Positions 1 through 9,300 of a stretch of 15,724 nt of DNA are shown piece by piece. Every line of letters starts with the position of its first letter. Position 1 is the first letter of the stretch. The notes below the pieces were generated by a model. That model did no database searches. It saw nothing but the letters and a program-made list of their open reading frames with translations, and was not told the DNA's origin. The position numbers and the translations under genes are program-made. The stretch is from Anaerolineaceae bacterium (GTDB lineage Bacteria; Chloroflexota; Anaerolineae; Anaerolineales; Anaerolineaceae), in assembly GCA_028699715.1 (NCBI GenBank), contig JAQVUC010000004.1, positions 1 to 15,724 of the forward strand. The letters are read 5' to 3'.

Positions 1-2492
1 AGGAACGCCGCGAAACGCGCCAGGAATTGGGCTTGCCGGATGATGAGAATCTACCGGCTGGCAAGCGCGTTTACCAACGTGAGCCTTTTGCCGCGGATGT
101 GAGCGAAGGCAAGAACGACCCGATCTACAACGCCCATTCCTACCACACCAAGGTGCCCCACAAAGCCATCATGCGCTATATCCTGCACTACACCGACCCG
201 GGCGATATCGTTTTTGATGGTTTTTGCGGCACGGGCATGACCGGCGTGGCAGCCCAACTCTGCGGCGACAAAAAAACCGTCGAAAGCCTGGGCTACCGAG
301 TGGACGGTAAAGGTGTGGTCTGGGAAGGCGACAAAGCCATCTCCCGCCTGGGGGCGCGCAAGGCAGTCCTGAATGACCTTTCCCCGGCGGCCACCTTTAT
401 TGCCTACAACTACAACACGCCGGTGGACGCGCGTGCCTTTGAGCGCGAAGCCAAGCGCGTCCTGGCAGAAGTGGAAGCGGAATGCGGCTGGATGTACGAA
501 ACCTGGCACCCAAATTGTGATGATCCCAACCAGGTGAAGGGCAAGATCAACTACACCGTCTGGTCAGACGTCTACCGCTGCCCGCATTGCGGGCAGGAAA
601 TGGTCTTTTGGGATGTGGCAGTTGATCAAAAGGCTGGCGGCATTAGAAGTGACTGGGAGTGCCCTGGTTGCGCCAGCTTGCTGGCTAAAACTCCCAAAAA
701 AAACAGCGGCGCGCTGCGGGTGGAACGGGTTTTTGATACCATCTACGATCGCGCTCTGCAGCAGACCATCCAACAAGCCCGCCAAGTGCCGGTGATGATC
801 AATTACTCGGTTGGCAAGAAGCGTTTTGAGAAAAAACCAGATGAATCCGATCTGCAATTGATCAAGAAAATTGAAGCGAGTGATATCCCTTACCAATTTC
901 CCACGGATAAATTGCCCGATGGTTTTAATACTGCACAACCAAAAATCAGCCATGGTTTAACCCACGTACACCATTTTTTTACTAAACGGAACAATTATCT
1001 GTATTCGAGATTGTTCTATAATTTAAAAAATCATACTATTCTTTTTCTCATTACTTCTTCCATGATAAATACCTCAAAACTCTATGCATATAGGACTAAT
1101 GGGAAAGGCGGTGACATTTCAGGGACATTGTTTATTCCTACTCTTAACCAAGAAATAAATGTTCTCTATGCAATAAAGAATAAATTAAATCGACTAAAAA
1201 ATTTCTTTTATGGTGGAGCAATAGGCAATTCTTTAATAGAAGCAATTTCATCAAGTAATATTGAAAAAAGAACAGAAAATGCGTACCAATACATATTCTT
1301 GGACCCTCCATTTGGTGGCAACTTGATGTATTCGGAGCTCAACTTTTTATGGGAAGCTAGATTGGGTGTTTACACCAACAATAAAAAAGAAGCAATTATT
1401 AATAAAGAACAAAAAAAAACATTGGCAGAATATCAAACACTAATAGAAGAGTGTTTTGAAAAATTTTATAAACTTTTAAGACCGGGTCATTGGATGACGG
1501 TTGAGTTTCACAATTCCCAAAACCCGGTTTGGAACTCTATCCAAGAAGCGCTCCAACAGGCAGGTTTTGTGATCGCAGACGTGCGCACACTTGACAAGCA
1601 GCAGGCGTCCTTTAAACAGATTACCACTTCTGCAGCTGTCAAGCAAGACCTAATTATTTCTGCCTACAAATCCACCTTTGAATTTGAACAGAAGTTTTCA
1701 ATAAATGGCGGCAGTACCCAAGGGGCATGGGAGTTCATCCGCCAGCACCTCGAACAACTGCCGATGCCTGACGCGCAGGCTGGTAACATCCAAATCCAGA
1801 GTGAACGTACGCCTTACTTGCTCTACGACCGCATGTTGGCTTTTCACCTGGTGCGCGGGCTGACAATCCCGCTTTCTTCCAGTGAGTTCTACCAGGGGCT
1901 TTCGCAGCACTGGCTGATGCGCGATGGTATGGCTTTCACGCCCTCCCAGGCTTTTGCCTATGATCAATTACGCCTGGTTTCAGACAAAGTGGAACAGCTC
2001 TCGCTGTTCGTGACCGATGAAGCCAGCGCCATCCAGTGGCTTAAAGCCGAGTTGGATCCCACAACCGGCAACGGACCGCAAACCTACAGCGACCTGCAGC
2101 CCAAGTTCCTCAAGCAGTTGCACCAGGAACGCTACGAAAAACTGCCTGAACTGCAGGTGATCCTCAGGCAGAGCTTCTTGCAGGATGACGAAGAACGCTG
2201 GTTCGTGCCTGACCTGGAAAAACAAGCTGACCTGGAAGCCCTGCGCGAGCAAGCGCTGCTGCATGAGTTCAACGAGTACACACGCGGTAGCGGCAAGATC
2301 AAGGTCTTCCGCGCCGAAGCCATCAAAGCCGGCTTCAGCAAAGCCTGGGCGGAACACGCCTACGACCGCATCGTGGCGGTGGCGGAACGCCTGCCTGAGC
2401 AAGCGCTGCAGGAAGACCCCAAGCTGAAACTTTATTACGATAACGCCCTGAACCGCGCCAGGAAACAACCGAAACAATCGCAACTTTTATAG
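1..2492 (+). CDS. Amino-type (N6A/N4C) DNA methyltransferase, 5'-partial
   Basis: Probable S-adenosylmethionine-dependent DNA methyltransferase acting on an exocyclic amino group (N6-adenine or N4-cytosine), presumably marking host DNA. The frame is open to the left edge, so the true start lies upstream; a TTG at 27 is only the first possible start inside the window. Numbered from that TTG, a motif X-like stretch (SYHTKVPHKAIMRYI) leads into SAM-binding motif I, DGFCGTGMT at 64-72. Two CxxC pairs (C185/C188 and C212/C215) form a likely zinc ribbon. The catalytic DPPF is at 426-429. The order X-I-(long insert)-IV is alpha- or gamma-like, not the beta order common in N6_N4_Mtase proteins. The C-terminal third is unassigned. 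About 950-1480 is strikingly AT-rich compared with the rest of the gene. It ends 27 nt before the next gene. Methylase identity is firm; target and base specificity are unknown. Confidence 0.88.
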   Translation, partial: ERRETRQELGLPDDENLPAGKRVYQREPFAADVSEGKNDPIYNAHSYHTKVPHKAIMRYILHYTDPGDIVFDGFCGTGMTGVAAQLCGDKKTVESLGYRVDGKGVVWEGDKAISRLGARKAVLNDLSPAATFIAYNYNTPVDARAFEREAKRVLAEVEAECGWMYETWHPNCDDPNQVKGKINYTVWSDVYRCPHCGQEMVFWDVAVDQKAGGIRSDWECPGCASLLAKTPKKNSGALRVERVFDTIYDRALQQTIQQARQVPVMINYSVGKKRFEKKPDESDLQLIKKIEASDIPYQFPTDKLPDGFNTAQPKISHGLTHVHHFFTKRNNYLYSRLFYNLKNHTILFLITSSMINTSKLYAYRTNGKGGDISGTLFIPTLNQEINVLYAIKNKLNRLKNFFYGGAIGNSLIEAISSSNIEKRTENAYQYIFLDPPFGGNLMYSELNFLWEARLGVYTNNKKEAIINKEQKKTLAEYQTLIEECFEKFYKLLRPGHWMTVEFHNSQNPVWNSIQEALQQAGFVIADVRTLDKQQASFKQITTSAAVKQDLIISAYKSTFEFEQKFSINGGSTQGAWEFIRQHLEQLPMPDAQAGNIQIQSERTPYLLYDRMLAFHLVRGLTIPLSSSEFYQGLSQHWLMRDGMAFTPSQAFAYDQLRLVSDKVEQLSLFVTDEASAIQWLKAELDPTTGNGPQTYSDLQPKFLKQLHQERYEKLPELQVILRQSFLQDDEERWFVPDLEKQADLEALREQALLHEFNEYTRGSGKIKVFRAEAIKAGFSKAWAEHAYDRIVAVAERLPEQALQEDPKLKLYYDNALNRARKQPKQSQLL
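950..1480. other. AT-rich mosaic segment inside the methylase gene
   Basis: Hand count over 961-1440 gives 149 G+C in 480 bases (31%), against 68% in the line at 421 and 52% in the line at 2101. The reading frame is kept throughout. The segment covers roughly codons 308-485, including catalytic DPPF and the preceding region where an alpha-type enzyme would carry its target-recognition domain. It also holds T7 (974-980) and A9 (1411-1419) runs. The likely reading is a recombined or separately acquired specificity segment; relaxed codon use is an alternative. Confidence 0.6.
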
Positions 2493-2519
2493 CCGGGAGC
2501 AAAGAGGAGGGTAAATAAC

Positions 2520-5500
2520 ATGCAGACACTGGTTGATTGGGAAAAACGGCTAAAACCCTTCTTTGATAGCGGCTTACGCATCATCGGCGAAATCCCTTTA
2601 AATGAAACAGATGTCGATGAACTGGCGGAAGAAGTACGGAATTTCTTAGCTGGATTCGATAAATTCACCAGGGCTACAAATGTCCTCACAAAGCGTTTCC
2701 CGTACGTTTTCATGACCCTTTTAGCACATTTTTCGATGTACAACGACCAGTCAGGCTACTGGCACGCCTTACAGCTAGCGGTAGGTGCTGACCAGGACCT
2801 GCACATCACACTCTGGCATCGAAAATTTGTTAATCTCGCCCGACAGAACGATTTGAAGACCTTCGACATCTCGGACACTCCAAATTATTATGTGGCTTCA
2901 ATCCGATTCCACGGAGGCATTCCCTCTTATTATTTGCCTGACTTTTTTGAGCGAATGGTCGTCCCCGCAGTAACACAACAGGATTTGCGGCATATTCCAC
3001 CAAAAGAAGCAATGAATTACTTACTACAACATGCCTATTTGGGGAGGCCCGTGTTGGATTTCCTTGAAAACAGCGGAGAGATGGGCCTCGCGTGGTTTGA
3101 AGCCTGCTGCAAGCTGGTGCGGCATGCCAGGGAGAATCATGGTGAAGTGCTGCCCATCTCGGCTGTACCTGAGCTGCCCTACAACATCCACACTTTTTTC
3201 GAGCAGTATAGTGAGGAAAGAGAGGATCGTGGCTTTCACTGGAGCCGACCCTACCTTGAGGTAAACCCACTTTCTGAAGAATCACCAGTCATCCTGCGCA
3301 TCCCGGAACAAATTGTTACCACACAGGCAGCCAGCCAGTTATTGCATTGGACGATCACCTGGCCTGGGCAAAATCAACCTATCATAGAATTCTGCGAGGT
3401 CTATCACCGCAGGTCAGGTGAATTCACAACCGAAGTAATCAAACCCATCCCGATCCCGACTACCCAGGTGACCGTTTCCATATCCTCAAGTAAACAGGAC
3501 GGGCAAGAGGACTCAGAGCTGCGCCGATGGACGCTTCCCTTGCTTCCTGCGCCTGATCAGGCCCCGCTTGTCGCATTTCGCGCAAACTTCCGGCAGGTCC
3601 CAAATGCCAAATCCCTGCCAGCCCAGGTCTTGTTTCTGCTCACGCCCAAAACAGCTGAATTGGAGATAGATTCAGCGACCACAGAACGGGTTGACTCGTT
3701 TTCCACATTTTCTGGGGGTTGGAAAGATTGGAAACTGGAACAATGGGATCTGACACACGCGATTTCCTTGCTGCTTCACCAGGACGGCCAAGTGCTCGGC
3801 AACATTGTACCTGTGGCAAGGGAAGTGGATCTGCCTGAGCTCTGGGGAGGACATCGTTTTGATTACCAGGAAAATCTTGATCAGCCTCTGTATACCTCAG
3901 GGATACCCTCGGTAAGCATTCCTGTCTCACTTAGCAGCGCGATGTACCAGGCTCTGAGGGATTGGAAAGTGCGCGCTATCTCGATCGGAGAAGCCGCGCC
4001 GACAATCGATCGCCAGGTTGCTTTCCTGGAATACCAGGATGAACTCCTGTTTGAAGGATCCCGCGCCATACTTTCCCTGGAGAAGCTTTTAGGAGAAAAA
4101 CCTGCTGGCATTTACGAGATCAGGGTTAGCGGTCCACGAGGAATCAAGGCTGACTTTCGCTTGCGGCTTTGGCCAAAACTCCTCCTACAAAATTATTCCA
4201 AGGAATTGCCCAAAGCAGAAGAGTCGAGAGACCCTGTGGAGTTTAATGTGTATTTACAGGATGGGGCTTGGGTGGAAACCCAAGCAGGCGCTGACCCCGT
4301 AGAGATCGCCCAAGAAGGCAACGGCTTCTCAATTAATGCCGCACCTCATCTGCGGAGTATTGCACTCGACCTGGTCACAATCAGTAGAACCGGAGAATAT
4401 ATCCGCGTTCCAGTCAGCATTCCCGTGGTACGGTTGCGCTGGGGCTTGGTGGAAGAGAATATGCCAAACTTGCTTGAATTCGGGCAAACTGTCTTCCATG
4501 TTTCAAAAGAAAGATTTTCTCAATATGAAAGCCGCGCTTTACATGTGGAAATGCACGGTCTCAGCGGTATGCTGGAACGTATGCGCTGCCAGCTAGTGGA
4601 ATCGGATAATGAAAACAACCTTTTACAGTTAGCTGATTTTCGCAAGACTGGCTTCAAATCGGACTGGCTAAAAGTTTCGCTGTTGCAGTTTAGTGAAACC
4701 ATAAGAGCAATTAATACCCAGGTCCAATTTCAGCTGGTTTTTCAGAAAGACAATAGAAGCCCGCTAATCAGGTACGCCCTTTTGGAAATCAGTCCCGAGA
4801 TGGATGTCAGGGATGCAAGGTTGGAACAGGTATCTGAGTGTGATTGGAAATTAATCTGGAAGGAAGACTTACCGCTCAAAAACCGGCGGGTGATGCTCAA
4901 ATCCGCCTGGTTGCCTTGGGCGCCGACCATTGAAGAAAAGATACCGGATGAAAACAGGGGTGAATACACCTTCAGAAATATTGCTTTGCCTCCCTCCAGC
5001 TTTGAGATTTACTTCTACACCAAGTTCAAGTGGGAACCAACAGCAGTAGTGCCACCTGAAAACGCAGCCTGCTTAGAAGTTGATTTGATCTCACCCGTTG
5101 AAAGACTGGCATTTCTTGAAAAACCACAACAGGGGCACGACGCGCAATTTCGTCAATTGATCGAAAAAGCCTGTATCCTCGATAGGATGGGAAACTCACA
5201 GGCACGGGACGAGGTTGTTTCAGCTTCCGCGACACATCTCAGACACCTGCGTGATATCCAAACTTTGGTTGGGACGATTAAGTGGATGCGAGAAACAGAT
5301 AATATGTATCCACCTATTAAGAGCTTCTTTTATCAATATACCTTCCACCAATCTCTTGTAAATGCAATGCTGGAAAAGTACCCCCAAGGGGATGCCAACC
5401 TGATCGATTACCTACATTTAATCACACCCAGTATTTACGCTGACTCTGCCAGGATACTGCTTGAGAAAGTGGACGACCCGCTTGTAACTTCGACCTGCAT

Positions 5501-6380
5501 CAAGGCACTTATTAATCGAAAAGACGATGGATTGTTGCCTGTGATTAATTCCATGATTTCCCAGGGGCGAATATCGGCTGAGAGCGCCGCTGAGTTATTG
5601 ACCGAAGACCCTAATCAGAGCTTGTGGGCATTGGAGATAATTGCGGATTTGAATCAGAGCGATTCCTTGGACAACCTGCTCAAGGCAATCCTGCCTTCCA
5701 TAGTTAAGGAGTATACCCAGACCGTTCCAGAATGGCTGGAAGATGTTCTGTTGCGCGCATTAACTGTCGAAAAATCGCGAGAGTTGATCTTGCGATATTT
5801 GAAGATCCTTGTTGAGCTTGATCGAGATGAGGTCTGGAAAGTCTTGGTCGATAAGGAGAGACTTGAACAAGTTACTCACGAGGAATTCATTGAGTTTCTT
5901 AAATCTGATCCAGAAAAAGCCTTGGAGGTTCTCAGGCAACACAACGATTCTGACTGCTATTCTGAAGATATCTTGAAGTTGGAAGAGGAATTCCCATCCG
6001 CTGCGGGTCTGTTGACCCCTGGAATGACTTTATCCACGCCTTTTGGAGTAGTTCAAATTGTAAGTATTAAGCTCGTAGACGGTACACGTGCACAATCTGT
6101 CAAGAAAGCGGATGTCAACTTCATCCTTAAAGTAACAAGCGGCTCAGGACTTGACAGGATAGAGGCTGATTTGGACTTTAGCCAAATGACATTGCAATTT
6201 CGAAATGAAAAACAGATATACTGCTGTAGTGTTTGTAATAATTTTTGTCATCCCAAGCAACATAGATTGAATGAACATCACCGTCAAACACATCCTTACG
6301 ATCCGCAAGCCTTTATTCTCAGGTGCGGTAGCATTCCTTTTACCATAAATGACATACAGCACATAGATGCTATAGACTAA
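2520..6380 (+). CDS. Large unknown protein (1286 aa) with C-terminal C2H2-type zinc finger; probable defence-system partner
   Basis: I do not recognise a named domain over most of this protein. The ATG is supported by a strong ribosome site (GAGGAGGG, 2504-2511) 8 nt upstream. The N-terminal part is helical and contains a conserved-looking HGGIP patch at 131-135. Residues about 250-850 look beta-rich. About 900-1150 reads as consecutive amphipathic helices, possibly a HEAT-like solenoid. About 1150-1230 is again beta-rich, and the end carries C1236/C1239/H1254/H1258, a C2H2-type finger that could bind nucleic acid. There is no signal peptide, membrane segment, Walker motif or nuclease motif that I can see. 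It sits between the methylase and the DUF1998 helicase, 15 nt before the latter. By size and position it could play the role of the large DruH-type partner of DruE in Druantia, but this is inferred from context, not from recognised homology. Confidence 0.8.
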   Translation: MQTLVDWEKRLKPFFDSGLRIIGEIPLNETDVDELAEEVRNFLAGFDKFTRATNVLTKRFPYVFMTLLAHFSMYNDQSGYWHALQLAVGADQDLHITLWHRKFVNLARQNDLKTFDISDTPNYYVASIRFHGGIPSYYLPDFFERMVVPAVTQQDLRHIPPKEAMNYLLQHAYLGRPVLDFLENSGEMGLAWFEACCKLVRHARENHGEVLPISAVPELPYNIHTFFEQYSEEREDRGFHWSRPYLEVNPLSEESPVILRIPEQIVTTQAASQLLHWTITWPGQNQPIIEFCEVYHRRSGEFTTEVIKPIPIPTTQVTVSISSSKQDGQEDSELRRWTLPLLPAPDQAPLVAFRANFRQVPNAKSLPAQVLFLLTPKTAELEIDSATTERVDSFSTFSGGWKDWKLEQWDLTHAISLLLHQDGQVLGNIVPVAREVDLPELWGGHRFDYQENLDQPLYTSGIPSVSIPVSLSSAMYQALRDWKVRAISIGEAAPTIDRQVAFLEYQDELLFEGSRAILSLEKLLGEKPAGIYEIRVSGPRGIKADFRLRLWPKLLLQNYSKELPKAEESRDPVEFNVYLQDGAWVETQAGADPVEIAQEGNGFSINAAPHLRSIALDLVTISRTGEYIRVPVSIPVVRLRWGLVEENMPNLLEFGQTVFHVSKERFSQYESRALHVEMHGLSGMLERMRCQLVESDNENNLLQLADFRKTGFKSDWLKVSLLQFSETIRAINTQVQFQLVFQKDNRSPLIRYALLEISPEMDVRDARLEQVSECDWKLIWKEDLPLKNRRVMLKSAWLPWAPTIEEKIPDENRGEYTFRNIALPPSSFEIYFYTKFKWEPTAVVPPENAACLEVDLISPVERLAFLEKPQQGHDAQFRQLIEKACILDRMGNSQARDEVVSASATHLRHLRDIQTLVGTIKWMRETDNMYPPIKSFFYQYTFHQSLVNAMLEKYPQGDANLIDYLHLITPSIYADSARILLEKVDDPLVTSTCIKALINRKDDGLLPVINSMISQGRISAESAAELLTEDPNQSLWALEIIADLNQSDSLDNLLKAILPSIVKEYTQTVPEWLEDVLLRALTVEKSRELILRYLKILVELDRDEVWKVLVDKERLEQVTHEEFIEFLKSDPEKALEVLRQHNDSDCYSEDILKLEEEFPSAAGLLTPGMTLSTPFGVVQIVSIKLVDGTRAQSVKKADVNFILKVTSGSGLDRIEADLDFSQMTLQFRNEKQIYCCSVCNNFCHPKQHRLNEHHRQTHPYDPQAFILRCGSIPFTINDIQHIDAID

Positions 6381-6395
6381 AGCGAGGAAATAGAC

Positions 6396-9300
6396 ATGGC
6401 AATTCACCCACTTGAGACAACAGAGAAAATCAGGGCGACCTACATCAATTACCTGAAAACGATCAAGCCTTTCCAGGACGAAAAACTCCGCGAGGAATTC
6501 GCCCAGGCAATTGAAGCTCAAGACATGCTAGTGAAGGGACCTCTGCTGCAGATTGCACTTCCTTATCTTAAGGACAAAAGTATACACGAATTGGTGGATG
6601 AAGGGGTCCTCTCACCTCGCTTTGAGCAACTCAGCTCAGATTCCCTGCAGTACAACCGTTCCTTGTATGCGCATCAGGTCAAAGCCATTCGGAAAGCTGT
6701 TGGTGGTCGCAACCTGGTGGTCAGCACGGGTACTGGTTCTGGCAAGACAGAGGCTTTCTTGATCCCGATTCTGGATTATCTTTTACGTGAGCAGGACGCA
6801 GGCACCTTAAGCCAACCGGGCGTGAGGGCACTGCTGCTTTACCCCATGAACGCTTTGGCAAATGACCAGATGAAACGCTTGCGCCGCATTCTGGAAGAAT
6901 ATCGAGCCATTACTTTTGGACGGTACATCAACGTCCAGGAAACACCCGAAACCAAGTCGCAAGCAGAAGCAAATTTTAAAAGTATGTACGGCGATTCCGA
7001 GCCCTTCATCGATAATGAGTTGAAATCGCGTGAGGAAATGCATGCGTCACCGCCGCATCTGCTTGCGACCAACTATGCAATGCTGGAATATTTGCTTCTA
7101 CGGCCTAAAGCCACAAATCTGTTTGATGGGGAAACCGGAAAGCATTGGCATTTCATCGTTCTCGATGAAGCCCATGTTTACGACGGGGCAAATGCCACGG
7201 AAATTGCTATGCTGTTGCGACGTCTGCAGGACCGGGTTGCGGGAGATAAACATGGGAAAATCAAGGGAATTGCCACGTCTGCTACCCTCGGGGCTGGTAT
7301 CAAAGACTACAGCCAGGTTGCGACATTTGCGAGTAACCTGTTCAATAAGAGCTTTGTTTGGGATGATGATGACCCTAAAGAACAGGATGTCGTCGGAGCT
7401 GAGTTTTTACCTGTTGATGCCCTCGGCGAGACATGGGGACAGCTCAGTCCTGAAGTGTACCACCTGATAAACGAGGTTTTGGGTTCCGACCGCGATTCGG
7501 TCAATAGCCTGTCAGAGCTGAAAAACATTGTGATCAATTCTGGCGTCCCTGATAAAGTAGTTGCTGATGCAATTTTTGCAGGTCAAAAGAAAAAGGATTT
7601 CGCCATCCAAACATTCCTCTACGAAGTGCTAAAAGGGGATAATAACATCAGAAAACTGATCAGCTCGCTAAAGGAACAATCAGCATTATTACATGTAGCT
7701 GCCCAGCATGTCTTCCCTGGTGATCCTAAGGCTGAACAAGGTTTGATAGACCTGGTAGCCTTGGCTGTCATGGCGAAGACAGGGGAGGAGGAAATGCCAC
7801 TATTGCCAGCTCGCTATCACACCTTTGCGCGCGCGTTAGAGGGGGCTTTTGTCTGTCTAAATGAAACTGATCATCCAAAAGATAAACCGCGATTATTCCT
7901 TCAGAGGAAAAAGTTTTGTGAATATTGTGGCAGTCGGGTGTTTGAACTAGCTAACTGTACGCGCTGCGGCACAGCGTATATTGTTGGAAAAGAAACCCGA
8001 GGCAGTGGGTTGGATGAAGAGTTAAAAGAGTTTGAGATCAAGGTCAATAACAATTACCTATTACAGGATAGCCAGATATACATCAGTGAAACCGCAAGGG
8101 ATACAAATTATTACATCTTTTCCGGCGAGGTTTCTTCTGCTAACGAGGATGAGAGTGTTTCGAATGAAAAAGATGTTTCTGATGATGAATCATACGAAAA
8201 CGCCACTGAAATCATACTCTGCACAAAGTGCGGACAGGTACAAAATCCTCAGCAAGCACCCCAATGCTCTTGTGGTAGTGAATACATGCGAAAAATGCAC
8301 AAAATAGATCTCCAGGGTAAGAGGACCCTTAAACGATGTGTCAGCTGTTCTACAAGGAATAGCTCAGGAGCAGTGTATCGGTTTTTAACTGGCCAGGATG
8401 CCCCTGTTAGTGTAATTGCCGGAAGCTTGTATGACCAGCTTCCTGCTTCTACGAAACAGGATGAGCGTCAGTACCCTGGCGAAGGGCGTAAGATGCTGAA
8501 TTTCACTGACAGCCGCCAAAATGCGGCTTTCTTTGCTCCTTACATTGAACGCATCCATATGCGCAACCTGCGACGTGGTCTGATTATGCAAACAGTCAAG
8601 GAGCAATTAGAGGGAGATATTGAGGACATCAGATTGCAGGATCTGATTGCACCATTGGAAAAAAATGGAGAAAAGATTGGACTGTTTAAGTCGAAAGACT
8701 CTCCAACGGAAAAGAAGAAAAGGATGGCTATCTGGTTAATGCAGGATTTTACCCCGCTCGACCGGCGCATCAGCCTCGAAGGGTTAGGTTTATTATCCTT
8801 TGAACCTACCATCCCAGACACTTGGCCAACTTTCCTCGATGACTCGGTTTTGCACTTGAGTCGAAAAGAGACTTACAACTTATTAAGACTTCTGCTAAAC
8901 AGCTTGAGATATCAAGGTGCAGTATCCTATCTTATGCCCGATCAGAATATTTATAAAGAAATTGAGTTTTCTCCGCGCAACCGACTGCTCTATTTTCGAT
9001 ATCAAGAAGCTAATCCCAAAGCGGGAGTCTTCTCCTGGATGCCCTCCGAAGGGCATGAAAATACCAGGTCAGAATATCTAAAGCGCCTGCTTATTTCAAG
9101 AGGGTTAAGTGATTATGAGGCTAAAAAGGCATCAAGAGATCTCCTTGAAGATATCTGGGGTTTTATTATCAATTCTGAATGGAAAATGGTTCTTAACACT
9201 GTAAACCATAACTACGCCCACATAGGCGTTGTACATTCATTAGCTCATGAAATGTGGAAGGTAACACTCCCATCCGAGAATTACAACGAGTGGATGATTT

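Noticed and set aside
51..509. Long antisense open frame in the methylase gene, and similar antisense frames at 1980-2483, 2830-3285 and 12672-13067
   Set aside because: Each lies wholly opposite a gene with clear motifs or a strong ribosome site, and their translations show no domain.
6081..6093. GGTACACGTGCAC inside the 1286-aa gene, resembling the WYL half-sites
   Set aside because: It lacks the TG ending and spacing of the 12080-12121 sites and lies within coding sequence 300 nt before the helicase gene; chance is likely.
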